This document shows positions 9,588 to 17,779 of a stretch of DNA of 38,712 nt, piece by piece; the first letter of the stretch is position 1, and each line of letters opens with the position of its first letter. Source of the stretch: Alphaproteobacteria bacterium (GTDB taxonomy: Bacteria; Pseudomonadota; Alphaproteobacteria; UBA6615); contig JAJFJA010000052.1 in the NCBI GenBank assembly GCA_021774445.1, positions 1-38,712 on the forward strand, read 5' to 3'. The notes beneath the pieces were generated by a model. The model worked only from the letters and a program-made list of their open reading frames with translations, did no database searches and was not told the DNA's origin. Position numbers and translations under genes: made by a program.

Positions 9588-9633
9588 GCCCTGACTCAAT
9601 TCCACGTTAAACAAACGGCTCAATCCTTTGATA

Positions 9634-9661
9634 TTGACGGGTTTCTCGTCACGATGTAAAG
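9634..9661 (+). promoter_or_regulatory. Possible promoter for ihfA-merR
   Basis: TTGACG at 9634-9639 is a good -35 element; TAAAGT at 9656-9661, 16 bp on, matches four of six bases of a -10 box. It lies in the 101-bp gap between fabH and ihfA. The -10 is weak and the call is tentative. Confidence 0.3.
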
Positions 9662-9688
9662 TCCGACCAGGCCTTTAGGGGGAAGCCA

Positions 9689-10048
9689 ATGGCCCCGTCG
9701 ACAATTACACGTGCGCATCTTACCGAAGCTGTGTACCAAGAAGTCGGTTTGTCGCGGAACGAGTCCGCGGATTTGGTTGAGTCGGTGCTGAGCGAGATGT
9801 CGGACGCGCTGGTGCGTGGCGAAATGGTCAAGCTGTCTTCTTTCGGCAGCTTTTCCGTGCGACAAAAGGGGCCGCGCATGGGGCGTAATCCGAAATCGGG
9901 CGAAGAGGTTCCGATCCTGCCACGCAAAGTACTTGTTTTCAGACCCAGTCATGTGTTGAAGGAACGAATCAACGACGATGAGTTGGGTTATTCCGGGGGA
10001 TCCGAACAGGCAGGAAGGCAACCACCGGGATCTAGCGCGGCTGGATAG
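9689..10048 (+). CDS. ihfA: Integration host factor subunit alpha
   Basis: IhfA pairs with IhfB to bind and sharply bend DNA. The 119-residue protein has the HU/IHF fold: helices in [40 protein letters not shown], then [29 protein letters not shown] with the Asn-Pro of the DNA-intercalating arm. The C-terminus is about 20 residues longer than the E. coli protein, a polar tail ([17 protein letters not shown]). ATG 9689 has AGGGGGA at 9677-9683. It precedes a MerR regulator by 10 bp, a conserved alphaproteobacterial pair. Confidence 0.93.
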   Translation: MAPSTITRAHLTEAVYQEVGLSRNESADLVESVLSEMSDALVRGEMVKLSSFGSFSVRQKGPRMGRNPKSGEEVPILPRKVLVFRPSHVLKERINDDELGYSGGSEQAGRQPPGSSAAG

Positions 10049-10058
10049 CTAGGTCCAG

Positions 10059-10550
10059 ATGGCTGAGGCCACCGAAAGATTGAGACGCAGGTCGGGCAAG
10101 TCCTCGGCTGCCTTCCGAACCATTAGTGAAGTTGCGGAGCGACTCGACGTACCGCAACATGTGCTGCGTTTCTGGGAAACGAAGTTTGGTCAAGTGCGAC
10201 CGCTGAAACGTGGCGGCGGTCGGCGCTATTACCGACCCGAGGATGTCGCTTTGTTGGAGCGCATCCGCGGCCTGCTCTATGACGAGGGCTACACGATAAA
10301 GGGCGTGCAGCGTTTGCTGCGAGAGGGTGGTGCCAAGGCCAGTGGTCCGGCGGCGAGCGATGACGTAGCGGATGAGGCCATGGCTGATGCCCGCACTGCC
10401 GATGAAGCGGAAGCGCCGGCAGCGTCCGAGTTGCCGCGCGGCATGCCCGCGGCAACCGGCGAACTCAATCCGACGCAACGCCAAACCCTTGAGGATTTGC
10501 AGAGCGAACTAACGGATCTAATGGTTCTGCTGGCGAAGGTCGTGCGCTGA
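10059..10550 (+). CDS. MerR family transcriptional regulator
   Basis: A 163-residue regulator with an N-terminal MerR winged helix (residues about 20-90): [69 protein letters not shown]. The middle is Ala/Glu-rich and low in complexity, and the C-terminus ([19 protein letters not shown]) could form a short dimerising helix. No metal-binding cysteines are present, so it is not a metal sensor of the MerR/CueR kind. It is 10 bp after ihfA and surely cotranscribed. Its targets are unknown. Confidence 0.88.
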   Translation: MAEATERLRRRSGKSSAAFRTISEVAERLDVPQHVLRFWETKFGQVRPLKRGGGRRYYRPEDVALLERIRGLLYDEGYTIKGVQRLLREGGAKASGPAASDDVADEAMADARTADEAEAPAASELPRGMPAATGELNPTQRQTLEDLQSELTDLMVLLAKVVR

Positions 10551-10569
10551 TTTGGCGCCAAGAGGCTGG

Positions 10570-11364
10570 TCACGCCTGCCGCTGCGTTGGCGCGAAGTTG
10601 GGTCTCAGGTATTTTTCTCGAAATCCCATCTTACGAATGTTGTTGTAGGAATGCTGGGAGTCGCCGGGCGCGTCCTCGCCGGTGCAGGTGAAAATCTCGC
10701 GGATCCCGCTGGCTAGGGCATCGCGAAGGCGGCGATGCATGATGGCGGTCTGACTGCCGCGTCGGCGATGGCTGGGCTTGGTCGCGGCCCAATCGCACCA
10801 GGCGGTATCACCGGCGATGTATAGGGCGCCGACGCCGGCCGGCTGGTCACCGTCAAAGCTCATATAGATGCGCCAATCGGGCCGGCCGGGTAGGCGGGCC
10901 AACCATGGTATGGCGGGCGTGCCGAGGTCGAAGGCGTCGGCGACTGTTGAGGCGAAGTCGGTCCCGTGATCGGGACCGATTTCAGCGACGCGCAGGGTGG
11001 TGGCGGCCTCCGGCAGGGGTTCTGTTCCACGGGAAAATTTCATCCAGCTACGGACGCGTCGATAGCCGTGGGAGGCCAGGTGCGCGGCCGTGGACGCCGG
11101 ATCGGCGCTGGGGTCGAGGGCTACGAAAGGGCGGGCGAAGCCAACCCTTTCGTAGGCTTGGACCACCTGGGCGATATGGTTCGTATCGTCGTCGAGGCCG
11201 AGAGTGCGGTTCACGACTAGGCTCGATGGGGCCAGGTTGGCGGCGATCGAGATGAAGACTCCTTCGACGGTTTGTGTCTGCAGGTCAAGTTGCTGACGCA
11301 GTGTGCCGTCGGCGGCGGCATGCAAATCGGCCAATGCGGCCCGCTCGATCGCCTCGCTGTCCAT
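10570..11364 (-). CDS. GNAT family N-acetyltransferase
   Basis: A 264-residue protein whose C-terminal half has the GNAT fold: DQPAGVGALYIAGDTAWCDWAATKPSHRRRGSQTAIMHRRL, where SHRRRGSQ is the acetyl-CoA-binding motif A, followed by a late YNNIRKMGFREKYLRPN motif. The N-terminal half may be a second, degenerate GNAT-like domain (FARPFVALDPSADPASTAAHLASHGYRR). The start at 11364 (MDSEAIERA) is preferred because GGGAG stands six bases upstream; 11379 is an in-frame alternative. The substrate is unknown. It lies 45 bp downstream of the methyltransferase on the same strand and may share its transcript. Confidence 0.85.
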   Translation of the reverse strand: MDSEAIERAALADLHAAADGTLRQQLDLQTQTVEGVFISIAANLAPSSLVVNRTLGLDDDTNHIAQVVQAYERVGFARPFVALDPSADPASTAAHLASHGYRRVRSWMKFSRGTEPLPEAATTLRVAEIGPDHGTDFASTVADAFDLGTPAIPWLARLPGRPDWRIYMSFDGDQPAGVGALYIAGDTAWCDWAATKPSHRRRGSQTAIMHRRLRDALASGIREIFTCTGEDAPGDSQHSYNNIRKMGFREKYLRPNFAPTQRQA

Positions 11365-11409
11365 CACGGTCTCCCACATTCGCCCGGCCCCGCGCGTTGC
11401 ACTCTGGGG

Positions 11410-12516
11410 TCAGGGCCGGCACAGGTAGTAGTAGTTCTGAATGTCGTGGTCCAGTTCATGGACGTCCACGGTGCTGAAGCCCGCGTCCCGGAAGTAGCGT
11501 TCGGCGGTTTCGCGGCCCCACATGGCGCCGAGGCCCTCGCCGCCCTGGGCCAAAGACACCGACATGCAATGCATGCAGGATATGGCGTAAAGCAGTGGTC
11601 CAAGCGGGTGGTCCCGATCGCCATGATGATGGCTGGAGCCTTTGATGTCTTGGGCCAGATAAATGCCGTCCTCGGCGACGGCACGGCGGATACCCTTGAG
11701 GACGTTCAGAGGCTGCGCCTGATCATGGATGGCGTCGAAGCTGGTTACCAGATCGAAGGCGGCAGCGGGGGCCGTGTGGTGGAAGTCGCTAAGGTCGCGG
11801 GCGGTGAAGGTGACGTTATCGAGGCCGAGTGCCCGCGCTTTCGCCGTTGCCCAATCCGTGGCCTCGGCCGAGAGATCGTAGCCGGTGAACCGGCTTTTGG
11901 GATAGCTCTCGGCCATGCGCATTAAGGCCAAGCCACGGCCGCAACCGACATCGAGCACCTTGATGCCAGCGCTCAACCGTTCGGGCAAGCCGGCGGCCAG
12001 CGGCAGAATATGCTCGTCGAGCGCCGCGACGACGGTTTGGCTGCTATCCTCGGCCATGACCTCGTGAAAACGCGGATAGCGGTCATAGGACAGGCCGCCA
12101 CCCTGGCGGAAACAGCCAATGATCTCGTCTTCGACCGTCCCGAGGAGGGGGACATACTGGGCGAATACCGCGAGGTTGGCGGGCCCGTCACGGGTCAGCA
12201 AGGCGGCATGCTCGTCCGGCAGGCGGTAGGTGCCGGCAGTGGGATCAAGCTCAATCACGCCACCGGTGACCATGTTGCCGAGCCATTCCCGGACATATCT
12301 CTCATTAAGGCCGGCACGATCGGCGATCGCCCGACTGGTCAAGGGTGGTGCGCCTTTCAACGTGTCGAACAGGCCCGTACGATGGCCGATCGACGTCATC
12401 ATCAGCACCGCGCTCTCGTTAAGCGCGTGGACGAGGCGGCCCTCAAATGCGGCCATGCGGTCGTCATCGAAAGGGATCTGGTCGAATTCAGCCTGGATGG
12501 GGGAGGTTGCGGTCAT
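11410..12516 (-). CDS. SAM-dependent methyltransferase with N-terminal winged helix (Rv2258c-like)
   Basis: The 368-residue protein joins an N-terminal winged-helix domain (about residues 20-100; LMMTSIGHRTGLFDTLKGAPPLTSRAIADRAGLNERYVREWLGNMVTGGVI) to a class I methyltransferase domain whose SAM loop is VLDVGCGRG at about 187-195. The layout matches the Rv2258c-like group, whose helix domain normally serves dimerisation rather than DNA binding. The start at 12516 has GGAGA upstream in TCCGTC-side sequence; 12543 is in frame but adds an Arg-rich tail. It is divergent from a GlxA-type regulator across 103 bp, which is the likely controller. The methyl acceptor is unknown. Confidence 0.88.
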   Translation of the reverse strand: MTATSPIQAEFDQIPFDDDRMAAFEGRLVHALNESAVLMMTSIGHRTGLFDTLKGAPPLTSRAIADRAGLNERYVREWLGNMVTGGVIELDPTAGTYRLPDEHAALLTRDGPANLAVFAQYVPLLGTVEDEIIGCFRQGGGLSYDRYPRFHEVMAEDSSQTVVAALDEHILPLAAGLPERLSAGIKVLDVGCGRGLALMRMAESYPKSRFTGYDLSAEATDWATAKARALGLDNVTFTARDLSDFHHTAPAAAFDLVTSFDAIHDQAQPLNVLKGIRRAVAEDGIYLAQDIKGSSHHHGDRDHPLGPLLYAISCMHCMSVSLAQGGEGLGAMWGRETAERYFRDAGFSTVDVHELDHDIQNYYYLCRP

Positions 12517-12619
12517 GGTTCGTCTCCGTCGGTTTGGGGGCACTTGCTGGAGGCGATATCTAGTGGGAAGCGGCGCGCTTTGTTAGAGTTGCTTCGGACG
12601 AAAACAGGACGAATGTGTC

Positions 12620-13729
12620 ATGGCTGAGGAAAAGGGCCTGGTCGCCGCCATTGTCGCGGTGCCGGAAGCGACGGCGTCGACGGTCTATGGGATGTATGAC
12701 GTCTTCAAGTCCGCCGGGCGAGACTGGTCTATGTTGATGGGAGAGACCCCTGGGCCAGCGAAAATTCAGCCATTCGTGGTCGGCGCCGATGTTGCCGGCT
12801 TTCGCGCGGCGAATGGGGCCTGGATCAAGCCGGACTGCAGCTTCGACGAGTGTCCGAAACCGGACGTGATTTGCGTCTCGGATCTGATGGTGATGCCAGG
12901 CGAGGATCTCGCCGGCCGTTATGATCCCGTAATCGCGTGGATGCAGCAAGCCTATCGCGGCGGCGCGACGGTCTCATCGGCATGTTCCGGGGCGCTGCTG
13001 TTGGCCGAGGCCGGCTTGCTCGACAATTGCGACGCAACCTCCCACTGGGGTTATTGCAGCGCGATGAGCAGCCGCTATCCGAAGGTCCGGATGCAGCCGT
13101 CGCGGGCGCTGGTGGCGTCGGGCGACGGACAGCGCATCATCACGGCCGGTGGCGGTTCGTCCTGGTACGATCTATCGCTGTTTCTGGTCGCCCGGTTCTT
13201 GGGCCAGGAAGAGGCCATGCAATTGGCACGGGTCTATCTGATTGATTGGCACAGGCATGGGCAACTGCCATTCGCCGGGTTGGCGCGGTCGCGTCAGGTC
13301 AATGACAGCGTGATCGGTGCCTGCCAAGAGTGGATCGCCGACAACTATGTAGATGGGACACCCGTCGCGGCGATGACGGCGATGAGCGGCTTGTCGGAGC
13401 GCGCTTTCAAGCGCCGCTTCGTCCGCGCAACCGGACTATCCCCGATCGCCTATGTGCAGACACTGCGGCTGGAGGAGGCGAAGCAGGTGCTGGAGACCAC
13501 CAACATGCCGGTGGAGGCGGTGGCGCAGGAAGTCGGTTATGAAGACGGCAGTTTTTTTCGGCGTTTGTTCCGGCGGAAAGTCGGACTTACGCCAGGGGCT
13601 TACAGAAGGCGGTTTGCGACGGTGCGGCGGGCGCTGCAGGAAGCCGAGGATGCCGGTCCCGCGGCGCGCCTGGCATCCCTGAGCCCGGTTCCAGCTTCGC
13701 ATTGCCAGCGTGTCGGCCTGGGCTTATAG
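12620..13729 (+). CDS. GlxA-type AraC family regulator (DJ-1/PfpI domain + AraC HTH)
   Basis: A 369-residue regulator with an N-terminal DJ-1/PfpI-like sensing domain (residues about 5-190) and a C-terminal AraC double helix-turn-helix (about 235-335). The nucleophile-elbow Cys122 is kept in SSACSGALLLAEAGLLD. The DNA-binding part reads AAMTAMSGLSERAFKRRFVRATGLSPIAYVQTLRLEEAKQVLETTNMPVEAVAQEVGYEDGSFFRRLFRRKVGLTPGAYRRRF. Family members often control catabolism of small amines or betaines. Here the divergent methyltransferase-acetyltransferase pair is the natural target. ATG 12620 is the only sensible start. Confidence 0.93.
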   Translation: MAEEKGLVAAIVAVPEATASTVYGMYDVFKSAGRDWSMLMGETPGPAKIQPFVVGADVAGFRAANGAWIKPDCSFDECPKPDVICVSDLMVMPGEDLAGRYDPVIAWMQQAYRGGATVSSACSGALLLAEAGLLDNCDATSHWGYCSAMSSRYPKVRMQPSRALVASGDGQRIITAGGGSSWYDLSLFLVARFLGQEEAMQLARVYLIDWHRHGQLPFAGLARSRQVNDSVIGACQEWIADNYVDGTPVAAMTAMSGLSERAFKRRFVRATGLSPIAYVQTLRLEEAKQVLETTNMPVEAVAQEVGYEDGSFFRRLFRRKVGLTPGAYRRRFATVRRALQEAEDAGPAARLASLSPVPASHCQRVGLGL

Positions 13730-13750
13730 TCCGGCCCTGCTTGCCTCGGT

Positions 13751-13827
13751 CGGGGCGTAGCGCAGCCTGGTAGCGCGCCACCATGGGGAGGTGGAGGTCC
13801 CCGGTTCGAATCCGGGCGTCCCGACCA
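13751..13827 (+). tRNA. tRNA-Pro (anticodon GGG), CCA encoded
   Basis: A complete 77-nt cloverleaf. The acceptor CGGGGCG pairs with CGTCCCG (one G-T), the discriminator is A, and CCA is encoded at 13825-13827. The D arm has AGCGCAGCCTGGTAGCGC, the anticodon stem CCACC/GGTGG holds the loop ATGGGGA (anticodon GGG), and the T arm has GGTTCGAATCC. It resembles E. coli tRNA-Pro(GGG) base for base over most of its length. No integrase or repeated 3' end is seen nearby. Confidence 0.97.
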
Positions 13828-13900
13828 AATCTCTTCACATTGTGAAACTATGCTAAGTGGCGGCCTGGCATCTCCGCCCGGATCAATCAGTGGGTGCAGC

Positions 13901-14623
13901 ATGGGCTTTCAGCAACATTGGGGACGCTACCTTCCCCTGATCAGCTTGGCGTTGGCGCTAGCTATGGTTCCTTCAGCGCCGGCGTGGGCGGGCGATGGGG
14001 TGGCGCAAGTGATTTCGGTGACGGGACGGGGCGAAGTCACCGTTACGCCGGACCTGGCGGAAATTCGGACCGGCGTCGTAAGCCAAGAGCAAAGCGCCGA
14101 AGCGGCGCTGGCGGCCAATTCGGCGGCCGTGCGGCGGGTGATCGCTGGCCTGGCCGAACGAGGCATCGTGGCGCCGGACGTGCAGACCCAGTCCTTCTCG
14201 GTGGCGCCGCTCTATGGCAGCCGACAGCCAGGCTCCGTCGAGGCGCCGCCGATCGTCGGTTTCCAGGTCAGCAATCAAGTGCTGGTGCGCTTGCGGGAGG
14301 CGAGCCAGGCAGGGTCTATCCTGGACGCCCTCGTGCGGCTGGGCGCGAACCAGGTCGGCAGCGTCTCCTTTCGGGCCTCGGATCCAGCGGCGGCGCTTGA
14401 CGAAGCCCGGCAGGCCGCCGTCGCCGATGCGCGGCGCAAAGCCGTGTTGTTGACCGAGGCGGCCGGGGTGACGCTAGGGCGGGTGCTGGCCATTCAGGAA
14501 GGCGGTGGGATCACGCCACAGCCGCTGTTTAGGGCGGAGGCCGCCTTTGCCCAGGCGGTGCCGATCTCGCCCGGAGAACAAGTGTTGTCGGCCAGCGTAT
14601 CGGTAACGTTTGGCCTGGAATAG
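13901..14623 (+). CDS. SIMPL domain (DUF541) periplasmic protein
   Basis: A 240-residue exported protein. Residues 1-29 are a signal peptide ending APAWA. The rest is one SIMPL/DUF541 domain: VISVTGRGEVTVTPDLAEIRTGVVSQEQSAEAALAANSAAVRRVIAGLAERGIVAPDVQTQSFSVAPLY, then VGFQVSNQVLVRLREASQAGSILDALV and a DEARQAAVADARRKAVLLTEAAGVTLGRV helix region, with a closing ASVSVTFGLE strand. ATG 13901 places the signal peptide correctly; ATG 13850 in frame would bury it. Relatives such as YggE are tied to oxidative stress and envelope upkeep, but the biochemical role is not known. It follows tRNA-Pro by 73 bp. Confidence 0.9.
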   Translation: MGFQQHWGRYLPLISLALALAMVPSAPAWAGDGVAQVISVTGRGEVTVTPDLAEIRTGVVSQEQSAEAALAANSAAVRRVIAGLAERGIVAPDVQTQSFSVAPLYGSRQPGSVEAPPIVGFQVSNQVLVRLREASQAGSILDALVRLGANQVGSVSFRASDPAAALDEARQAAVADARRKAVLLTEAAGVTLGRVLAIQEGGGITPQPLFRAEAAFAQAVPISPGEQVLSASVSVTFGLE

Positions 14624-14635
14624 GGCTGTGGCGGC

Positions 14636-14944
14636 CTAGCTTTGCAGGACTTCGCGGCCCGCTATGGTCAGTTTGCAGATCAGCCAATCCGGCTTCAGTG
14701 GATTGTCGAACCAGGGTTCGGCCCAGCCCTGGCGAATGCAGCTCTTGATCGTTCGCGGGCTAATGCGCGCGCCGACCTCGTCGAATAGGGGGAGTTTGCC
14801 GCCGGGTTGGGTTAGGCCGCGACGGAGCCATTCACCTTGTACTTTCGTTGGGCGCGGTACGCCTGTTGCCGTCCGCTGTTGTTTGCGGCGCGGTTCGAGG
14901 GGAATAATGTTGCCCTGAACCGGTAGTTTCGCCACCTTTGCCAT
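14636..14944 (-). CDS. Hypothetical protein, winged-helix-like C-terminus
   Basis: The 102-residue protein is not one I can name. AGGGGG lies 8 bases before the start, and codon use is like that of the neighbours, so it is likely real. The first 35 residues are basic. The remainder, WLRRGLTQPGGKLPLFDEVGARISPRTIKSCIRQGWAEPWFDNPLKPDWLICKLTIAGREVL, ends in the LTxxGRE pattern seen at the wing of many winged-helix proteins, with RTIKSCIRQGWAEPW as the probable recognition region. It might bind nucleic acid; this is inference. It is convergent with the SIMPL gene (12-bp gap). Confidence 0.65.
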   Translation of the reverse strand: MAKVAKLPVQGNIIPLEPRRKQQRTATGVPRPTKVQGEWLRRGLTQPGGKLPLFDEVGARISPRTIKSCIRQGWAEPWFDNPLKPDWLICKLTIAGREVLQS

Positions 14945-15096
14945 TCTTATCGCCCCCTGTGGGACATTCCAGGCTGTAAGCCTAGATTAGATCTACGGGA
15001 TCGCCAAGGTTCGATGCCGTGGCTCGCCGGGGTAGGCGGGCCGACGGCGCCGCTCGGTTCGCTTGCTTGCCCATTTGCGGGAAGGTTTTGTAGGTA

Positions 15097-16305
15097 ATGG
15101 ACAAGTTGTCAGCTCGACTGTCGCTGATCTTCTCGTGCGTCGGGCATGCCTACATTCACATGTTCACGGCGTTCTACTTCACCATCGTGATCGCCATCGA
15201 GCGGGTGTGGGAGCAGCCGTTCCACGAGCTGATCCGGCTGTGGACGCCGGCGGCGCTGCTCGTCGGCGTGCTGGCCCTGCCGGCGGGCTGGCTGGCCGAT
15301 CGGTGGAGCACGCTGGGTATGATGGTGATCTTCTTCATCGGGCTTGGTTTGTCGGCGATCCTGTCCGGCTTGGCCGGGGGGTCGACGGGTCTGGTGCTGG
15401 CGTTGGCTGGTATCGGCGCGTTTGCGGCCATCTACCATCCCGTGGGGATCCCCTGGGTTATCCGCTCGGCGCGCCGCAGCGTCGGGATGGCCTTGGCGGT
15501 GAACGGGATCTTCGGCGGCCTCGGCGTCGGTTTGGCGGCGCTGGTCGCGGGTGGGCTGATTGACGTGCTGAGTTGGCGCGCGGCGTTCATCGTGCCCGGC
15601 GTGCTGTGTCTGGCAACCGGTCTAGTGATGCTGGGGTTCGTTGCGACCGGCAGGCTCAAAGAGGTTCCGAAAGCGGCGGTGGAGGAAAAGTCCGTCGGAC
15701 AGGACGGTCGGGTCCGTGCCGTAGTCATCCTGCTGCTGACGATTTCAGTCACCGGCATCATCTTCCAAGCCATGCAAACGGTGATGCCGAAGCTGTTCGA
15801 GGGGCGTCTGTCCGATCTTTTCGACGGCAGCGTGCTTGGCATCGGGCTGTCGGTGTTCGCCGTTTATGCGGTTTCCTCCTTCGCCCAATTGCTGGGTGGC
15901 GTGCTGTCGGATCGGCTACCCCTGAAGTTGGTCTATCTGCTGAGTTGGATGCTGCAAGCGCCGTTACTGTGGCTGATGGCCCAGATTGGTGGCATGCCGC
16001 TGGTGCTGGTGGCCCTGGTGTTGGTGTCGAGCAACACGGCGTCACTGCCGGCCGAGAATCTGCTGTTGGCGCATTTTACGCCGGCCAAGCATCATGGGTT
16101 GGCGTTCGGCGTGAAGTTCGTGCTGGCGTTCGGATTGGCCCCGTTCGCCATTGAGTTGGTGGCCCTGATTCAACGCCTTACCGGGGGCTTCGATGTGTTG
16201 TTCTTGCTGCTGGGCGCCGCGGCTGTGGCGATCGTCGGCGTCGTCTCTCTGCTGCCGTCTGCCGGTCGTGCGCGAGCGCCGGTACGGGCTGTGGTGGCGG
16301 AATAG
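15097..16305 (+). CDS. MFS transporter, fosmidomycin-resistance (Fsr)-like
   Basis: A 402-residue permease with about twelve hydrophobic segments. The N-terminal GHAYIHMFTAFYFTIV, the loop GWLADRWSTLGMM after segment two, and AIYHPVGIPWVIRSARRSVGMALAVNGIFGGLG in the fourth to fifth segments are the marks of the Fsr-like branch, known for drug efflux and for wider unknown substrates. The C-terminal half adds LPAENLLLAHFTPAKHHGLAFGVKFVLAFGLAP. ATG 15097 gives the usual short N-tail. The next gene, a YtoQ-family protein, starts 12 bp after the stop, so they form an operon. Confidence 0.88.
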   Translation: MDKLSARLSLIFSCVGHAYIHMFTAFYFTIVIAIERVWEQPFHELIRLWTPAALLVGVLALPAGWLADRWSTLGMMVIFFIGLGLSAILSGLAGGSTGLVLALAGIGAFAAIYHPVGIPWVIRSARRSVGMALAVNGIFGGLGVGLAALVAGGLIDVLSWRAAFIVPGVLCLATGLVMLGFVATGRLKEVPKAAVEEKSVGQDGRVRAVVILLLTISVTGIIFQAMQTVMPKLFEGRLSDLFDGSVLGIGLSVFAVYAVSSFAQLLGGVLSDRLPLKLVYLLSWMLQAPLLWLMAQIGGMPLVLVALVLVSSNTASLPAENLLLAHFTPAKHHGLAFGVKFVLAFGLAPFAIELVALIQRLTGGFDVLFLLLGAAAVAIVGVVSLLPSAGRARAPVRAVVAE

Positions 16306-16317
16306 CTGGAGGATCAA

Positions 16318-16794
16318 ATGACCGGAACAGACATTTGGCAAGTCTATCTATCAGGGGAAATCCATTCCGATTGGCGGCAACGTATCCGTGACGGTGTGGC
16401 GGCGGCGGGGCTGCCGATAACCCTGTCGGCGCCGGTAACGGATCACGCCACCAGCGATGACGCCGGGGTCAGGATACTTGGGAGCGAGGACAAGCCGTTT
16501 TGGCATGACAATAAGGGCGCGCGGCTGAACGCCATTCGGACACGTACGCTAATCGACAAGGCGGATGTGGTGGTGGTCCGCTTCGGCGAAAAATACCGAC
16601 AGTGGAATGCCGCCTTCGATGCCGGTTATGCCGCGGCTTTGGGGAAGGCGGTTATCACGCTGCATGACAACAGCCTGGCTCACGCCCTCAAGGAAGTGGA
16701 TGCCGCTGCCCTGGCGGTGGCCGAGACGCCGGAACAAGTGGTGCAGGCGCTGTGCTACGCGATTACGGGTGAATTGTCGGCGCCGCGGGCGTAG
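16318..16794 (+). CDS. YtoQ family protein
   Basis: A 158-residue soluble protein of the YtoQ family, related in fold to nucleoside 2-deoxyribosyltransferases. It shows VYLSGEIHSDWRQRI, LSAPVTDHATSDDAGVRILG, FWHDNKGARLNAIRTRTLIDKADVVVVRFGEKYRQWNAAFDAGYAAALGKAVI, the conserved blocks of this family. The reaction has not been established to my knowledge. ATG 16318 is preceded by GGAGGA at 16308-16313. The 12-bp gap to the MFS gene suggests coupling of a transporter with an enzyme that may act on the same small molecule; that link is inference. Confidence 0.88.
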   Translation: MTGTDIWQVYLSGEIHSDWRQRIRDGVAAAGLPITLSAPVTDHATSDDAGVRILGSEDKPFWHDNKGARLNAIRTRTLIDKADVVVVRFGEKYRQWNAAFDAGYAAALGKAVITLHDNSLAHALKEVDAAALAVAETPEQVVQALCYAITGELSAPRA

Positions 16795-16924
16795 ATCGGG
16801 CGGGAGTTCCCTATCCGCCGTTACCTGTCCGGACGACATAGCCAGCGTTCGCCAGGTGACAGGGTGAGCCTTCGCTTTCATGTTACCTACTATTTGGCGA
16901 ACGTGGCGGTTGACGTTCTCGTAG

Positions 16925-16960
16925 ATAGAACGTTTATGCTTGAGCATCATCACGTTCTAT
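16925..16960 (+). promoter_or_regulatory. Nested inverted repeat before methyltransferase gene
   Basis: ATAGAACGT at 16925-16933 and ACGTTCTAT at 16952-16960 are exact reverse complements. Between them ATGCT-TG-AGCAT (16936-16947) forms a second, inner hairpin. The structure ends 10 bases before the ATG at 16971 and 2 bases before the GAGGG ribosome site. It could be a regulator-binding site or an mRNA fold that limits translation. No T-tract follows, so it is not a terminator. Confidence 0.55.
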
Positions 16961-16970
16961 TCGAGGGTTC

Positions 16971-17753
16971 ATGTCGACGATTGTTTCGCGCAATAATCAG
17001 AGCGAATACGAACGCCGAACGACGGCGTTCATCACGAAAAAGCACGATCACATATTTCCGGCGGAAGCGACGATATTGCGCGAAGTCGGTGACGAATTCC
17101 GCGGCCGTGCAATCCTGGATATCGGTGTCGGGGCAGGACGTACCACCCGGCACTTCGTAAGTATCAGTGAGAATTATGTTGGCATTGACTATTCGGCTGC
17201 AATGGTCGACGTCGCGCGGGCAGCACATCCCGGTGTGGACATCCGGCATGGCGATGCCAGGGATCTTTCGATGTTCGGGGACGAACAGTTCGATCTCGTT
17301 TGTTTCTCTTTTAACGGGATAGATTACGTTCCGCATGAGGACAGACTGAAGATCCTGGGGGAAGTGCGTCGGGTGACCAAACGTACAGGCGCCTTTTGTT
17401 TTTCCTCTCATAACCGGAACTGCCCTGTGCGTTCCGCTCATGATCTGTCACATATTAGACTGTCCTGGAATCCGCTAAGGACTGCCAAAAGCGCCGTGAG
17501 TTATCTATTAGGGATGCTCAACTCGAGCTCACGTAAGAGGCATGAGCGCTCTACAGATGAATATGCGATCTTGAACGACGAGGGTCATCTGTACCGGCTG
17601 CTTACCTACTACATGAGCGAAGAGAAACAGGTCGAGCAGCTAAATAGAGTTGGTTTTTCGACAGTTCGGTCCTACGGTATGGATGGGAAACTGATCAAGA
17701 GTCATGGCGACCATGCGGACAGTTTCATGATTTATTACCTCGCCAGGACCTAA
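16971..17753 (+). CDS. Class I SAM-dependent methyltransferase
   Basis: The 260-residue protein has a SAM-binding loop AILDIGVGAGRTTRHF (LDIGVGAG at 49-56), an acidic YVGIDYSAAMVDVARA motif II and a DARDLSMFGDEQFDLVCFSFNGIDYV motif, followed by RRVTKRTGAFCFSSHN. The C-terminal 100 residues (LLTYYMSEEKQVEQLNRVGFSTVRSYG) are of the kind seen in small-molecule or sugar methyltransferases. The base composition is lower than the surroundings: 89 of 180 bases at 17401-17580 are G or C, against about three quarters in the neighbouring MFS gene, and rare codons such as AGA, ATA and TTA occur. It may be a recent arrival. The substrate is unknown. Confidence 0.85.
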   Translation: MSTIVSRNNQSEYERRTTAFITKKHDHIFPAEATILREVGDEFRGRAILDIGVGAGRTTRHFVSISENYVGIDYSAAMVDVARAAHPGVDIRHGDARDLSMFGDEQFDLVCFSFNGIDYVPHEDRLKILGEVRRVTKRTGAFCFSSHNRNCPVRSAHDLSHIRLSWNPLRTAKSAVSYLLGMLNSSSRKRHERSTDEYAILNDEGHLYRLLTYYMSEEKQVEQLNRVGFSTVRSYGMDGKLIKSHGDHADSFMIYYLART

Positions 17754-17779
17754 AGGTCAGCGGAAGCAATCGCGGTCGA

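Noticed and set aside
10552..10561. TTGGCGCCAA palindrome between convergent merR and acetyltransferase genes
   Set aside because: Short stem with no loop and no T-tract, so there is no support as a terminator.
13751..13827. tRNA-Pro as an integration site for a genomic island
   Set aside because: No integrase, no repeated tRNA 3' end and no phage-like gene appears downstream.
13587..13902. Leftward open frames running through the tRNA gene
   Set aside because: They are antisense to a complete tRNA and the end of the AraC regulator gene, with no domain features.
14971..14983. AGGCT-GTA-AGCCT inverted repeat before the small unknown gene and the Fsr-like MFS gene
   Set aside because: Only 5 bp per arm; such repeats are expected by chance in this length of sequence.
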